Shown: positions 45,057 through 52,931, counted from the stretch's first letter. The stretch is 54,116 bases of DNA from Gallionellaceae bacterium (GCA_030834965.1 JAUQWW010000068.1:1-54116); one strand, 5' to 3'. The notes: generated by a model not told the origin, from the sequence alone. Program-made: numbers and translations.

Positions 45057-45659
45057 TCACTTGGCCGGTGCCGTGCCGAAATCAACTGTCGGCGGTTTGG
45101 CGATGGCTTTCTCGTCCTCTACTGTGAACGATGGCTTCACTTTGAAGCCGAACAGCATGGCAGTCAGATTACTTGGAAAGGAACGCACCACCACGTTGTA
45201 TTCCTGCACCGCCTTGATGTATCGGTTGCGCGCTACGGTGATGCGGTTTTCCGTACCTTCGAGCTGCGCCTGCAAATCACGGAAATTGGCGTCGGACTTG
45301 AGCTGCGGGTAATTTTCAGACACTACCAGCAGGCGCGACAACGCCGAGGAAAGCTCGCCCTGCGCCTGCTGGAATTTGGTAAACGCCTGCGGGTCATTGA
45401 TGAGCTCGGGCGTCGCCTGGATGCTGCCCACCTTGGCACGCGCATTGGTCACCCCCAACAGCACCGCCTGCTCCTGTGCCGCGAAACCTTTCACGGTATT
45501 CACCAGATTCGGCACCAGATCGGCACGACGCTGATACTGGTTCAGCACCTCGCCCCAGCCTGCCTTGATTTGCTCATCGGTTGTTTGCAACGTGTTGTAG
45601 CCGCACCCGCTCAAAGCAAGGGTGGAAAGAAGAATCAAAGACAACAGCCATTTACGCAT
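45057..45659 (-). CDS. lemA: LemA-family lipoprotein
   Basis: 200 residues from the ATG at 45659, chosen for the AGGAGATCACC site upstream and because it gives a proper lipoprotein signal (MRKWLLSLILLSTLALSGCG, lipobox LSGC). The mature part has the LemA hallmark helices: QIKAGWGEVLNQYQRRADLVPNLVNTVKGFA, then FQQAQGELSSALSRLLVVSENYPQLKSDANFRDLQAQLEGTENRI and YNVVVRSFPSNLTA. It is the first gene of the lemA-TPM-TPM operon, with a candidate promoter upstream. Confidence 0.94.
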   Translation of the reverse strand: MRKWLLSLILLSTLALSGCGYNTLQTTDEQIKAGWGEVLNQYQRRADLVPNLVNTVKGFAAQEQAVLLGVTNARAKVGSIQATPELINDPQAFTKFQQAQGELSSALSRLLVVSENYPQLKSDANFRDLQAQLEGTENRITVARNRYIKAVQEYNVVVRSFPSNLTAMLFGFKVKPSFTVEDEKAIAKPPTVDFGTAPAK

Positions 45660-45710
45660 GGTGATCTCCTCTTTGAATAGAGCCGTTTTTGTAAGCATTC
45701 CAAGCGGTAT

Positions 45711-45738
45711 ATTCTACGCCGGCAATCCCTGCTGTCCA
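45711..45738 (-). promoter_or_regulatory. Candidate sigma-70 promoter of the lemA operon
   Basis: On the minus strand TGGACA (45738-45733) is separated by 16 bp from TAGAAT (45716-45711), 51 bp before the lemA ATG. Both boxes are one base from consensus. Confidence 0.45.
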
Positions 45739-45870
45739 GAATATAAAACTGGAAAATTCTCTTTAAGCACCGAGAACACGGAGGACGCAGGATAAGCAGG
45801 CCATTCGGCTAAGCTGGCAAAAGCCGACAGCCAATTCGCTGGTTATATGTCTCTATGGTGAGACAATCAT

Positions 45871-46803
45871 TTAAGACCCATCAAGCCCGCTCAGCACCTT
45901 GATATGCGCAGCCACGCAGCGGCCCAGCGCATGCAGCGCATAGCCTCCTTCCAGCACCGATACGATGCGACCGGAGGCATGCCGTTTGGCGATTTCCCTT
46001 ATTTGCTGCGTCACCCAGGTGTAATCCGCTTCCGCCAGTCTGAATTGCGCCATGTCGTCTTCCCTGTGCGCATCGAAGCCGGCGGAGATAAAGATCATTT
46101 CAGGGCGGAAATCTTCCAGTGCAGGCAGCCAGTGATCTGTCACCGCCTGGCGAAACGCCGGACCGTCAGTTCCAGCCGCCAGCGGAACATTGATCATGGT
46201 CTTGCTGGCGCTATCCGCGCCGCGATAGGGATAAAATGGATGTTGAAACGTGGAGCACAGCATGACGCGAGGATCGTTGCGGAAAATTTCCTCGGTACCG
46301 TTGCCGTGGTGCACATCGAAATCGGCAATGGCGACGCGGCTTAAGCCATATTTCTCCATGGCATGCGCCACGCCGACGGCGACATTATTGAACAGGCAGA
46401 ATCCCATCGCGCGCGCTGATTCCGCGTGGTGGCCGGGCGGGCGGATGGCGCAGAACGCATTTTCCACCTTGTGCTCCAGCACCAGTTCTGTCGCGAGCAC
46501 CGCAGCCCCCGCCGCACGCAATGCCGCATTCAGCGAAAACCGGTTCATCGCCGTATCGGGATCGAGGTAAACCAACCCTTGTCCGGGTGAGGCAAGCTGT
46601 ATGCTTTCGATGTAGCGCGGGTCATGCACACGTGCCAGTTGCTCGAAGGTGGCAAGCGGCGCATCATGGCGCTGAAGATGATGCATCAGGCCGGAAGCAA
46701 GCAGCTGGTCCTCGATCGCCATGAGCCGCTGCGGACATTCCGGGTGGTGCGCTCCCATGTCATGCTTGAGGCAATCGGGATGGCTGATGTAGGCTGTTTG
46801 CAT
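45871..46803 (-). CDS. Class II histone-deacetylase-like / AcuC-type deacetylase
   Basis: 310 residues from the ATG at 46803 (AGGA lies upstream; a longer in-frame start gives a less family-like N-terminus). Zinc and catalytic motifs of the HDAC/AcuC/acetylpolyamine amidohydrolase superfamily are complete: LARVHDPRYIES, the His pair in IRPPGHHAES, the zinc motif DFDVHHGNGTE, FISAGFDAHRED and the Tyr-containing VLEGGYALHALG. It should remove acyl groups from lysines or polyamines. It is divergent, across 82 bp, from a Pat-like acyltransferase gene, which suggests a protein-acetylation role. A polyamine substrate is also possible, since potABCD lies a few genes away. Confidence 0.92.
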   Translation of the reverse strand: MQTAYISHPDCLKHDMGAHHPECPQRLMAIEDQLLASGLMHHLQRHDAPLATFEQLARVHDPRYIESIQLASPGQGLVYLDPDTAMNRFSLNAALRAAGAAVLATELVLEHKVENAFCAIRPPGHHAESARAMGFCLFNNVAVGVAHAMEKYGLSRVAIADFDVHHGNGTEEIFRNDPRVMLCSTFQHPFYPYRGADSASKTMINVPLAAGTDGPAFRQAVTDHWLPALEDFRPEMIFISAGFDAHREDDMAQFRLAEADYTWVTQQIREIAKRHASGRIVSVLEGGYALHALGRCVAAHIKVLSGLDGS

Positions 46804-46823
46804 GTGTTTTTCCTGAACGCCCA

Positions 46824-46849
46824 ATCACCTGGACCGACTGGACGGTGAT
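46824..46849. promoter_or_regulatory. Inverted repeat in the divergent deacetylase/acyltransferase promoter region
   Basis: ATCACC (46824-46829) and GGTGAT (46844-46849) are perfect inverse copies with 14 bp between. A CTGGAC direct repeat lies inside. The position in the centre of the 82-bp divergent gap would suit a shared operator. Confidence 0.4.
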
Positions 46850-46885
46850 GAGATACTCAACCTAATCAATGTAGGATGCAAGCCT

Positions 46886-49564
46886 ATGGGCCAACATTAC
46901 CTCAGCACGCTTTTCTCTCCCAAGTCCGTCGCCATCATTGGCGCCAGCGACCGGCCTGATTCGGTGGGCTATATCCTGTTCAGGAACATGCTGGATAACG
47001 GCTATCAGGGCGGGCTTTACGCGATCAACCCTGCACACAAGGAAGTACAGGGCCAACGCGCCTACGCATCGATCGAGGAAATTGGCGCGCCGGTCGAGCT
47101 GGCCGTCATCTGCACCCATGCCGAGACTGTGCCTGACATTATTGAGGCGTGCGGCAAGCACGGCGTGCGCGCTGCAGTGGTTCTGTCCGCAGGTTTCAGC
47201 GAAACCGGGGGCCGCGGCGCGGAGCTCGAGCGCACCATGCTGGCCAACGCCAAGACCTACGGCGTGCGCATCATCGGCCCCAATTGCCTGGGCATCATGC
47301 GCACCTCCATCGGACTCCACGCCACGTTCTTCAAGGGCAGCGTCAAGCCAGGCAATCTTGCGCTGGTGTCGCAATCCGGCGCGCTCTGCACCGCCATACT
47401 CGACTGGGCGCCGGCCAATGGCATTGGCTTTTCCAGCGTGGTTTCATTGGGCGCCTCGGCCGACGTGGACTTCGGCGAAATTCTCGATTACCTCGCCACC
47501 GATCCGCAGACCGGCAGCATCCTGATTTATGTTGAGGGCATCCGCAAGGCGCGCGGCTTCATCAGCGCGCTCCGCGCCGCCGCACGCAGCAAGCCGATAT
47601 TCGTGATCAAGGTCGGCCGCCACGCCGCAGGGTCGAAAGCGGTCATGTCGCACACCGGGGCGATGGTGGGTTCAGACGATGTGTTCGATGCCGCGCTGCG
47701 CCGCGCCGGTGTGGTGCGCGTCAAATCCATCGGCGGCCTGTTTTCCGCAGCCCAGTCGCTGGCTTCGCGCTACCGCTACAGCGGCAACCGCCTGGCGATC
47801 ATCACCAATGGCGGCGGGCCGGGCGTGATGGCAATCGACCGTGCAGTCGACCTCGGCGTGACCGTCGCCACCCTTTCCGAACAGACGATCGAACAGCTCA
47901 ACAAGGTGCTGCCCGCAACGTGGTCACACAATAACCCGGTGGACATCATCGGCGATGCCACGCCGGAACGCTTTCAGGAAGCACTCACGCTGGGCATGGC
48001 CGACCCTGGTGTGGACGGCGTGCTGGTGATACTCACTCCGCAAGCGATGACGCAGCCGCTTGAGGTTGCGCAGTCGCTGATCGCCATTGCCAGCCAGTTC
48101 AACAAACCGCTGCTGGCCTGCTGGATGGGTGACATCCAGATCAGCGCGGGGCGCGCACTCTTTGGCCATGCCAATATCCCATCATTCCGCACGCCGGAAG
48201 CGGCCGTCGAAGCCTTCTCCTACATCACCGATTTCTACCGTAACCAGCGCCAGCTTGCGCAGACTCCCGGCCCGCTGTCGCATCGTGACGAGCCGGATAT
48301 CGAAGGCGCACGCATGCTGATTGAGACTGTGCTGGCAGAGCGGCGCAAGGTGCTCTCGGAAACGGAGTCGAAGGCGCTGCTTGCCGCCTTCCGTATTCCG
48401 GTGACCCAGACCACGATTGCCCGCTCTCCGGGCGAGGCGCTGATTCTGGCCGAGCAAATCGGTTTCCCGGTGGCCATGAAAATCAACTCGCCCGACATCA
48501 CGCATAAATCCGACACCGGTGGCGTCAAGCTGAATCTGACCAATGCAGCCGCAGTGCGCGCCGCATACAACGGCATCATTGCCGAAGTGCAAAGAAACCG
48601 CCCCACTGCGCGTATTGACGGCATTGCGATTCAGCCGATGGTCATCAAGCCCGATGGCCGCGAACTGATGCTGGGCATGATTTCCGACCCGCTGTTCGGC
48701 CCCGTGATCACTTTCGGCGCCGGCGGCACGACGGTTGAGGTGATTGGCGATCGCGCCGTCGCACTCCCGCCGCTGAACACCTTCCTGGTGCGCGAACTGA
48801 TCGCCAGCACGCGCATCTCGAAACTGCTCGGCGCTTTCCGCCACATGCCGCCTATCCAGATGGAGGCGCTCGAGAGCCTGCTCCTGCGTGTTTCCGAAAT
48901 GGCATGCGAGCTGCCCTGGCTGAAAGAGATGGACATTAACCCGCTCATCGTGGACGAGCACGGCGCATTGGCGGTCGATGCGCGCGTAGTGGTGGATTAC
49001 GCTCCGGCCTCCAGCGACCGCTACAGCCATATGGCGATCTACCCCTATCCTTCTCATCTCGTCACCAGCTGGCAGCTGCCGGACGGCACCAATATCACCA
49101 TCCGCCCGATACGCCCGGAAGATGCAGAAAGCGAGCAGGAATTCGTGCGCGACCTGTCGGATGAATCAAAATACTTCCGTTTCATGAACGCCGTGCATGA
49201 GCTTTCCCAGGCCATGCTGGTGCGCTTCACCCAGATTGACTATGACCGTGAAATGGCCCTGATTGCGGTAACCGAAGAAAATGGCAGGGAGGTGGAGATT
49301 GGTGTGTGCCGTTACATCATCAATCCCGACGGCGCATCGTGCGAGTTCGCTCTGGTGGTCAGCGACAAATGGCAGCACAAGGCCATCGGTCACAAGCTGA
49401 TGTCCGTACTGATGGACGTGGCGCGCAGCAAGGGGCTGAAAACCATGGAAGGCGAAGTGCTTGCGAGCAACAAGAACATGCTCAAGCTGGTCTCGACACT
49501 GGGTTTCACCATTACTATCAGCGAGGAAGATATGGACGTCAAACGGGTAAGCAAACCGTTATAA
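46886..49564 (+). CDS. Pat-type protein: NDP-forming acyl-CoA synthetase fused to GNAT acetyltransferase
   Basis: 892 residues with the PatZ/Pka architecture: a CoA-binding Rossmann domain (SVAIIGASDRPDSVGYILFRNML), the succinyl-CoA-synthetase-like middle (LVSQSGALCTAILDW, SHTGAMVGSDDVFDAALRRAG), an ATP-grasp domain (about 490-715, VAMKINSPDITHKSDTGGVKLNL) and a C-terminal GNAT domain (about 735-885, ITIRPIRPEDAESEQEF, EFALVVSDKWQHKAIGHKL). Such proteins acetylate lysines of metabolic enzymes, for example acetyl-CoA synthetase. In this one the His of SHTGA (His256), the phospho-histidine position of active ADP-forming synthetases, is present. Many Pat proteins are reported to have lost synthetase activity, so this copy deserves a test. 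The deacetylase-like gene is divergent upstream. Confidence 0.92.
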   Translation: MGQHYLSTLFSPKSVAIIGASDRPDSVGYILFRNMLDNGYQGGLYAINPAHKEVQGQRAYASIEEIGAPVELAVICTHAETVPDIIEACGKHGVRAAVVLSAGFSETGGRGAELERTMLANAKTYGVRIIGPNCLGIMRTSIGLHATFFKGSVKPGNLALVSQSGALCTAILDWAPANGIGFSSVVSLGASADVDFGEILDYLATDPQTGSILIYVEGIRKARGFISALRAAARSKPIFVIKVGRHAAGSKAVMSHTGAMVGSDDVFDAALRRAGVVRVKSIGGLFSAAQSLASRYRYSGNRLAIITNGGGPGVMAIDRAVDLGVTVATLSEQTIEQLNKVLPATWSHNNPVDIIGDATPERFQEALTLGMADPGVDGVLVILTPQAMTQPLEVAQSLIAIASQFNKPLLACWMGDIQISAGRALFGHANIPSFRTPEAAVEAFSYITDFYRNQRQLAQTPGPLSHRDEPDIEGARMLIETVLAERRKVLSETESKALLAAFRIPVTQTTIARSPGEALILAEQIGFPVAMKINSPDITHKSDTGGVKLNLTNAAAVRAAYNGIIAEVQRNRPTARIDGIAIQPMVIKPDGRELMLGMISDPLFGPVITFGAGGTTVEVIGDRAVALPPLNTFLVRELIASTRISKLLGAFRHMPPIQMEALESLLLRVSEMACELPWLKEMDINPLIVDEHGALAVDARVVVDYAPASSDRYSHMAIYPYPSHLVTSWQLPDGTNITIRPIRPEDAESEQEFVRDLSDESKYFRFMNAVHELSQAMLVRFTQIDYDREMALIAVTEENGREVEIGVCRYIINPDGASCEFALVVSDKWQHKAIGHKLMSVLMDVARSKGLKTMEGEVLASNKNMLKLVSTLGFTITISEEDMDVKRVSKPL

Positions 49565-49582
49565 GTCCAGATTAGCGCGGTT

Positions 49583-49993
49583 TCAGGAAAACCAGCGCAA
49601 GAAAGCGGCAGCGCTCAGCGCAATGGCCGCAAGCATTGCTGATGAAGGCCATACCCTGCCCTGATTCTTTGCAGGCCAGTTTGCGCCCCGCAACAGATAA
49701 ACCGCCACAAGCATGAAGCCCAATGCCGCGCATAATATTTTTATCGCGAGCGCTGCGAATGCGACCCCCGCAATGTCTGGAAACTTGTGGTAATAGAGAA
49801 AGCTCACCAGGCCAAAGGCTGCGCCGCTGACGGCCTGTGTTCCCCATCCGATCAGCACAAGCCATGCAAGCTTTTTTCTGGCGCCAACATCTTCGATTCT
49901 GGTTGCAGCAAGTGAACCGCCTACTGTCGCAACCGCACCAAAATTATGCAAAACCTGGACTACGGCATAGGCCAGGTTCTGTGCATTGCTCAT
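49583..49993 (-). CDS. Small four-helix membrane protein, unknown function
   Basis: 136 residues with about four hydrophobic segments (NLAYAVVQVLHNFGAVATVGGSLAA, LAWLVLIGWGTQAVSGAAFGLVSFLYY, FAALAIKILCAALGFMLVAVYLL and MLAAIALSAAAFL). An HNFGAVATVGG motif lies in helix 1. Its start overlaps the stop of the periplasmic protein gene upstream as ATGA, so the two are translationally coupled. I cannot assign a family; the fold is superficially like CopD or b561-type membrane domains. It converges on the Pat-like gene. Confidence 0.75.
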   Translation of the reverse strand: MSNAQNLAYAVVQVLHNFGAVATVGGSLAATRIEDVGARKKLAWLVLIGWGTQAVSGAAFGLVSFLYYHKFPDIAGVAFAALAIKILCAALGFMLVAVYLLRGANWPAKNQGRVWPSSAMLAAIALSAAAFLRWFS

Positions 49994-50331
49994 TTAGCGG
50001 TAACACTGATGCACTTTTCAACACCGACTGGAACATGCGCCTTGGTGTTGATCAGAAGGCAAATCTGGTGCTTGCCCGGCGCAAGCGCGTCAATTTCGGT
50101 GCTTCCCTTGATTTGGCGGAGAACATCCATGCGCTTGCCGTCCACGTTGAGATGGAGATGATCCCCTTCCGGACCGGTGACCGCCTCGTAAACCAGTTTG
50201 ATCTTGTCACTGGAGCTGACTGTCGTGCCATCTGCTGGAGCAGTAATCGTAATGCTTCCGCTTGCCGCAAGCGCCATGCTGGATCCAAAAAGGCATGCAC
50301 TAAGGGTTGATATCAGAATCTTGTTGTTCAT
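49990..50331 (-). CDS. Small exported beta-sandwich protein (DUF4399/DUF6130-like)
   Basis: 113 residues. Signal peptide MNNKILISTLSACLFGSSMALAA, then a compact Ig-like domain: ITITAPADGTTVSSSDKIKLVYEA, DHLHLNVDGKRM and LAPGKHQICLLINTKAHVPVG, ending EKCISVTAK. The pattern of an HLH(L/V)xVDG strand followed by LxPGxH resembles small exported DUF4399/DUF6130-type proteins of unknown function. An AGGAGAACGATC site precedes the ATG. It is coupled to the downstream membrane protein gene, so the two may work together in the envelope. Confidence 0.75.
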   Translation of the reverse strand: MNNKILISTLSACLFGSSMALAASGSITITAPADGTTVSSSDKIKLVYEAVTGPEGDHLHLNVDGKRMDVLRQIKGSTEIDALAPGKHQICLLINTKAHVPVGVEKCISVTAK

Positions 50332-50420
50332 GATCGTTCTCCTTGATTAACGACGACGCTGCGAGGGTTTGCATGGCTGGAAGCTGTACTGCATACCTGC
50401 AAAGCAGCCAGCCCCTGCCT

Positions 50421-50828
50421 TTACCATTCTTCAGGCAAACCAAATTTGTCGGGCAACAACTCCATGATTTTCCTTTGCACCCAGATATTGAATTCCTCAT
50501 AGATCGGATCGCCACAGACAGGCGCTTCTTCACCAAATTCTTCAATCAGCGCCTCGCCTTTCCACGCCCATTCAACCGGAAAGCACATCCCGAAATCATT
50601 TTCGGCAGGATAATCGGACAATATAATTCCGGCGGCTTTCACGCTCAGGCCCGTCTGATGGGAAAAATCCTTGATGAAAATAACGTCCTCCTTACGCATA
50701 CTGCGGAAGGTATTCAGCAATGCCGCTTCCTTTTCTTCCGCTTTTTCCATGCACACCACACCACGTTCGAGAAAATCTTTCTTGTGATGCGCATCAATTC
50801 CAAAAAAGGCGGCCACTGTTTTCTCCAT
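50421..50828 (-). CDS. Conserved-looking hypothetical protein, possibly PUA/EVE-like
   Basis: 135 residues from the ATG at 50828 (MEKTVAAFFGIDAHHKKDFL); a TTG at 50870 would add 14 residues. Neither has a strong ribosome binding site. The sequence is acidic and contains VCMEKAEEKEAALLNTFRSM, then EDVIFIKDFSHQTGLSVKAAGIILSDY and PVEWAWKGEALIEEFGEE. The middle stretch (a DVIFIK strand followed by a KAAGII strand) resembles PUA/EVE-type small domains, but I cannot confirm this. No membrane segment or signal is present. Confidence 0.65.
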   Translation of the reverse strand: MEKTVAAFFGIDAHHKKDFLERGVVCMEKAEEKEAALLNTFRSMRKEDVIFIKDFSHQTGLSVKAAGIILSDYPAENDFGMCFPVEWAWKGEALIEEFGEEAPVCGDPIYEEFNIWVQRKIMELLPDKFGLPEEW

Positions 50829-51052
50829 TCGCAGGTTGCAAAGAGTAATGCGGCAACCAGGGCAATTCAATAAGCAAACTTCCTAATTTGGCCAAGCCTG
50901 ATTTGGTCTGGTAAAAACCACACCGGCATTAGATGAATACATGAAGTGTGCAGGATGGGTTGGTGAAGAAAACGCAGCAAAGAAGGTCGATAGGTATCGC
51001 GTTGCTTTACCTAATTTACGCGCTGCATTCAGGAAACTGAATGTGGCTTACG

Positions 51053-51088
51053 AAAAGAAAAATCGCCTGGCGCGTCAACGCCAGGCGA
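51053..51088 (-). terminator. Rho-independent terminator of tRNA-Pro
   Basis: A perfect 10-bp stem TCGCCTGGCG / CGCCAGGCGA (51063-51088) with a 6-nt loop. On the minus strand it is followed by TTTTTCTTTT (51062-51053). It lies 20 bp after the tRNA CCA end. Confidence 0.9.
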
Positions 51089-51108
51089 TCGAACTGTCAA
51101 CTGTAACC

Positions 51109-51185
<77 letters not shown>

Positions 51186-51194
51186 AGGCCGCGG

Positions 51195-51223
51195 ATTATA
51201 GCAGAGCAAAGAAATCCATGGAA
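51195..51223 (-). promoter_or_regulatory. Promoter of tRNA-Pro
   Basis: On the minus strand a perfect TATAAT (51200-51195) is preceded by TTCCAT (51223-51218) at 17 bp. The transcription start would be only a few bases before the tRNA. The GC-rich CCGCGG after the -10 box resembles the discriminators of stringently controlled stable-RNA promoters. Confidence 0.6.
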
Positions 51224-51415
51224 AAAAGTTTGGGCCTGCAACGTCATGTCACGTGCGCTTCTTAAGTCTCGCGTATCACCGAAAGCTGCATCAGCTGCAT
51301 ACAACAAGCATCATGCGAATCGAATTTGCAGTTAATCGCTGGACATCAGCCATGAATTCCGTAATATTGCAGACGCACCCCCATGCCGAAGCACTGAATA
51401 ATAATCCCCGATAGT

Positions 51416-51434
51416 TGAAGCATCCCATGCTTCA
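51416..51434. promoter_or_regulatory. Perfect palindrome upstream of the universal stress gene
   Basis: TGAAGCAT, CCC, ATGCTTCA: an 8-bp perfect inverted repeat with a 3-nt centre, 35 bp before the usp start. It could be an operator or a leader hairpin. Confidence 0.5.
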
Positions 51435-51469
51435 TCCGGACTCCGGCACATCATTCCAAAGGAGGCCAT

Positions 51470-51910
51470 GTGTATCAGCATATCCTGGTTCCCGTCGACG
51501 GCAGTACAACCTCAGAGCATGCGCTACAGGAAGCGATTAAACTCGCCAAGCAACAAGGCGCTCAATTGCGGCTGATATACGTTGTGGAGAATATTCTTTT
51601 TCCAGACAACGAAGCCTACTTTGACTATGCCGCCCTGCAGGAGGTGGTGAAGCGTAATGGCGAAAACATGCTGGAGCACGCAAAAACCGTCGCGCGTCAG
51701 GCAGGCCTTGAACCGGAAACGATGCTGCTTGATACGACTGGTGAGCGCATCGCCAGCGTGATCGTGGCGGAAACCCAACGCTGGCCGGCCGACCTGGTCG
51801 TGATCGGAACCCATGGCCGTTCTGGCTTCAACCGTCTGCTGTTCGGCAGCGTTGCCGAAGGCGTGGTGCGCACCGCGCAGATACCGGTATTGCTGATTCG
51901 CGCCAGCTAA
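51470..51910 (+). CDS. Universal stress protein (UspA family)
   Basis: 146 residues, single Usp domain. The start is the GTG at 51470: AAGGAGG lies just upstream, and the overlapping ATG two bases earlier is in another frame. The N-terminus YQHILVPVDGSTTSEHAL and the C-terminal nucleotide-binding motif GTHGRSGFNRLLFGSVAEGV (GxxG, nine residues, GS) put it in the ATP-binding class of Usp proteins, which respond to starvation, redox or oxygen stress. The next gene downstream is the hibernation factor, behind an FNR/ANR site. Confidence 0.94.
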   Translation: MYQHILVPVDGSTTSEHALQEAIKLAKQQGAQLRLIYVVENILFPDNEAYFDYAALQEVVKRNGENMLEHAKTVARQAGLEPETMLLDTTGERIASVIVAETQRWPADLVVIGTHGRSGFNRLLFGSVAEGVVRTAQIPVLLIRAS

Positions 51911-51911
51911 C

Positions 51912-51952
51912 TTGATTTGGATCAATACTGCCGTCTGATGTAGCTCTACCAT
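51912..51952 (+). promoter_or_regulatory. FNR/ANR-dependent class II promoter of the hibernation-factor gene
   Basis: TTGAT-TTGG-ATCAA (51912-51925) is a perfect match to the FNR/ANR consensus (TTGAT, four bases, ATCAA). A -10-like TACCAT (51947-51952) lies where a class II promoter centred at -41.5 would need it, with a start near 51960 and a leader of about 58 nt. Low oxygen should activate the HPF-CSD gene. Confidence 0.75.
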
Positions 51953-52017
51953 AAAACCATACCGCCCAGCTTCATCTATCACGAAACTACAATACACATC
52001 ACCAAGAGGGAGCGATT

Positions 52018-52575
52018 ATGAAATTCCAACTGCAAATCACTGCACGCGACATTCCCCATTCTGAAGCACTGGAAAGCCACATTCGACAAAAAGCGGAAAA
52101 GCTTGAGGCGTTCTATCCGCACATCATGGGATGCCGGGTAGTCATCGAGGTTCCGCACAAGCACAAACACCAAGGGCGCAAATTCAACATACGCCTCGAT
52201 ATTAGCGTTCCAGGCAACAAACTGGTGGTGAACCGCGAGGCAGATGAAGATGTGTATGTTTCGCTGCGTGATACCTTCGATGCTGCCAAGCGTCAGCTCG
52301 AAGATTATGGCCGCCGGCAGCGCGGCGACATCAAGGCGCACGCGCCGGTATTGCATGGCAGGGTGGTACGTCTGGTTCTGGAGGAAGGCTACGGTTTTAT
52401 CGGAACGGCCGACGGGCATGAGCTATACTTCCACCGCGACAATCTCGTTAACAACAATTTCGACAAATTGGAAGTAGGCAGCGATGTGCAGTTTCTCGAA
52501 ACGATCGGCGGGGATGGCTTGCAGGCAAAGCGCATCAGCACCGCCAAGCATCATGCAACAGAAGGAGAATTATGA
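52018..52575 (+). CDS. Ribosome hibernation factor (HPF/RaiA) fused to a cold-shock domain
   Basis: 185 residues. Residues 1-108 are an HPF/RaiA domain (FQLQITARDIPHSEALESHI, KAEKLEAFYPHIMGCRVVIE, GRKFNIRLDISVPGN, DVYVSLRDTFDAAKRQLEDY), which would bind the 30S decoding region and block translation. Residues about 112-178 are a cold-shock domain with RNP1-like EGYGFIG and RNP2-like HELYFHRDNL. The C-terminal dimerisation domain of long HPF proteins is absent; the nucleic-acid-binding CSD takes its place. GAGGGAGCG precedes the ATG. The stop overlaps the next gene (ATGA). The upstream FNR/ANR site suggests induction under oxygen limitation. Confidence 0.93.
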   Translation: MKFQLQITARDIPHSEALESHIRQKAEKLEAFYPHIMGCRVVIEVPHKHKHQGRKFNIRLDISVPGNKLVVNREADEDVYVSLRDTFDAAKRQLEDYGRRQRGDIKAHAPVLHGRVVRLVLEEGYGFIGTADGHELYFHRDNLVNNNFDKLEVGSDVQFLETIGGDGLQAKRISTAKHHATEGEL

Positions 52576-52931
52576 TGGGCAATGTAAAACGCAGCACGCC
52601 AAAAAACAACTCACCGCATGAGGATCGCCGCGCAGCAGCGGAACCCCCGCTCTCATCCTTAAAGGAACAAACCCAGCCGGATGATGACATGGCGCGCGTA
52701 ATCGAGCGTCCGGATGGTTTTTACTGGCAGGACGGTCTCACCGAAAAAATGTATGGTCCATTCCCTAGCCTGCTGGATGCGATGGAGGACATGCAATATC
52801 AGGAAGACAGCGATTACGAGGAAGGCGAATCGCTTCAGGAAGCAGAAGCGGAGATCGGCATCGCGGACTGGATTGACCCGGATACAGGCGAACTCGCCGA
52901 GGGCTCATCGCCTCACCTCAGCGACGAATAG
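52572..52931 (+). CDS. Small acidic protein coupled to HPF-CSD
   Basis: 119 residues (or 118 from the second ATG at 52575). The start overlaps the HPF-CSD stop and has GGAG upstream, so translation is coupled. The N-terminal ~35 residues are polar and probably disordered. The centre reads ARVIERPDGFYWQDGLTEKMYGPFPSLLDAMEDMQY, and the rest is strongly acidic (EDSDYEEGESLQEAEAEIGIADWIDPDTGELAEG). The central segment resembles short proteobacterial proteins of unknown function that pair an RPDGFYW motif with YGPF. There is no membrane segment. A role with the hibernation factor is suggested only by coupling. Confidence 0.8.
   Translation: MMGNVKRSTPKNNSPHEDRRAAAEPPLSSLKEQTQPDDDMARVIERPDGFYWQDGLTEKMYGPFPSLLDAMEDMQYQEDSDYEEGESLQEAEAEIGIADWIDPDTGELAEGSSPHLSDE

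Noticed and set aside
45849-45864. GTCTC/GAGAC hairpin after the deacetylase gene as a terminator
   Set aside because: The stem is only 5 bp and lacks a U tract.
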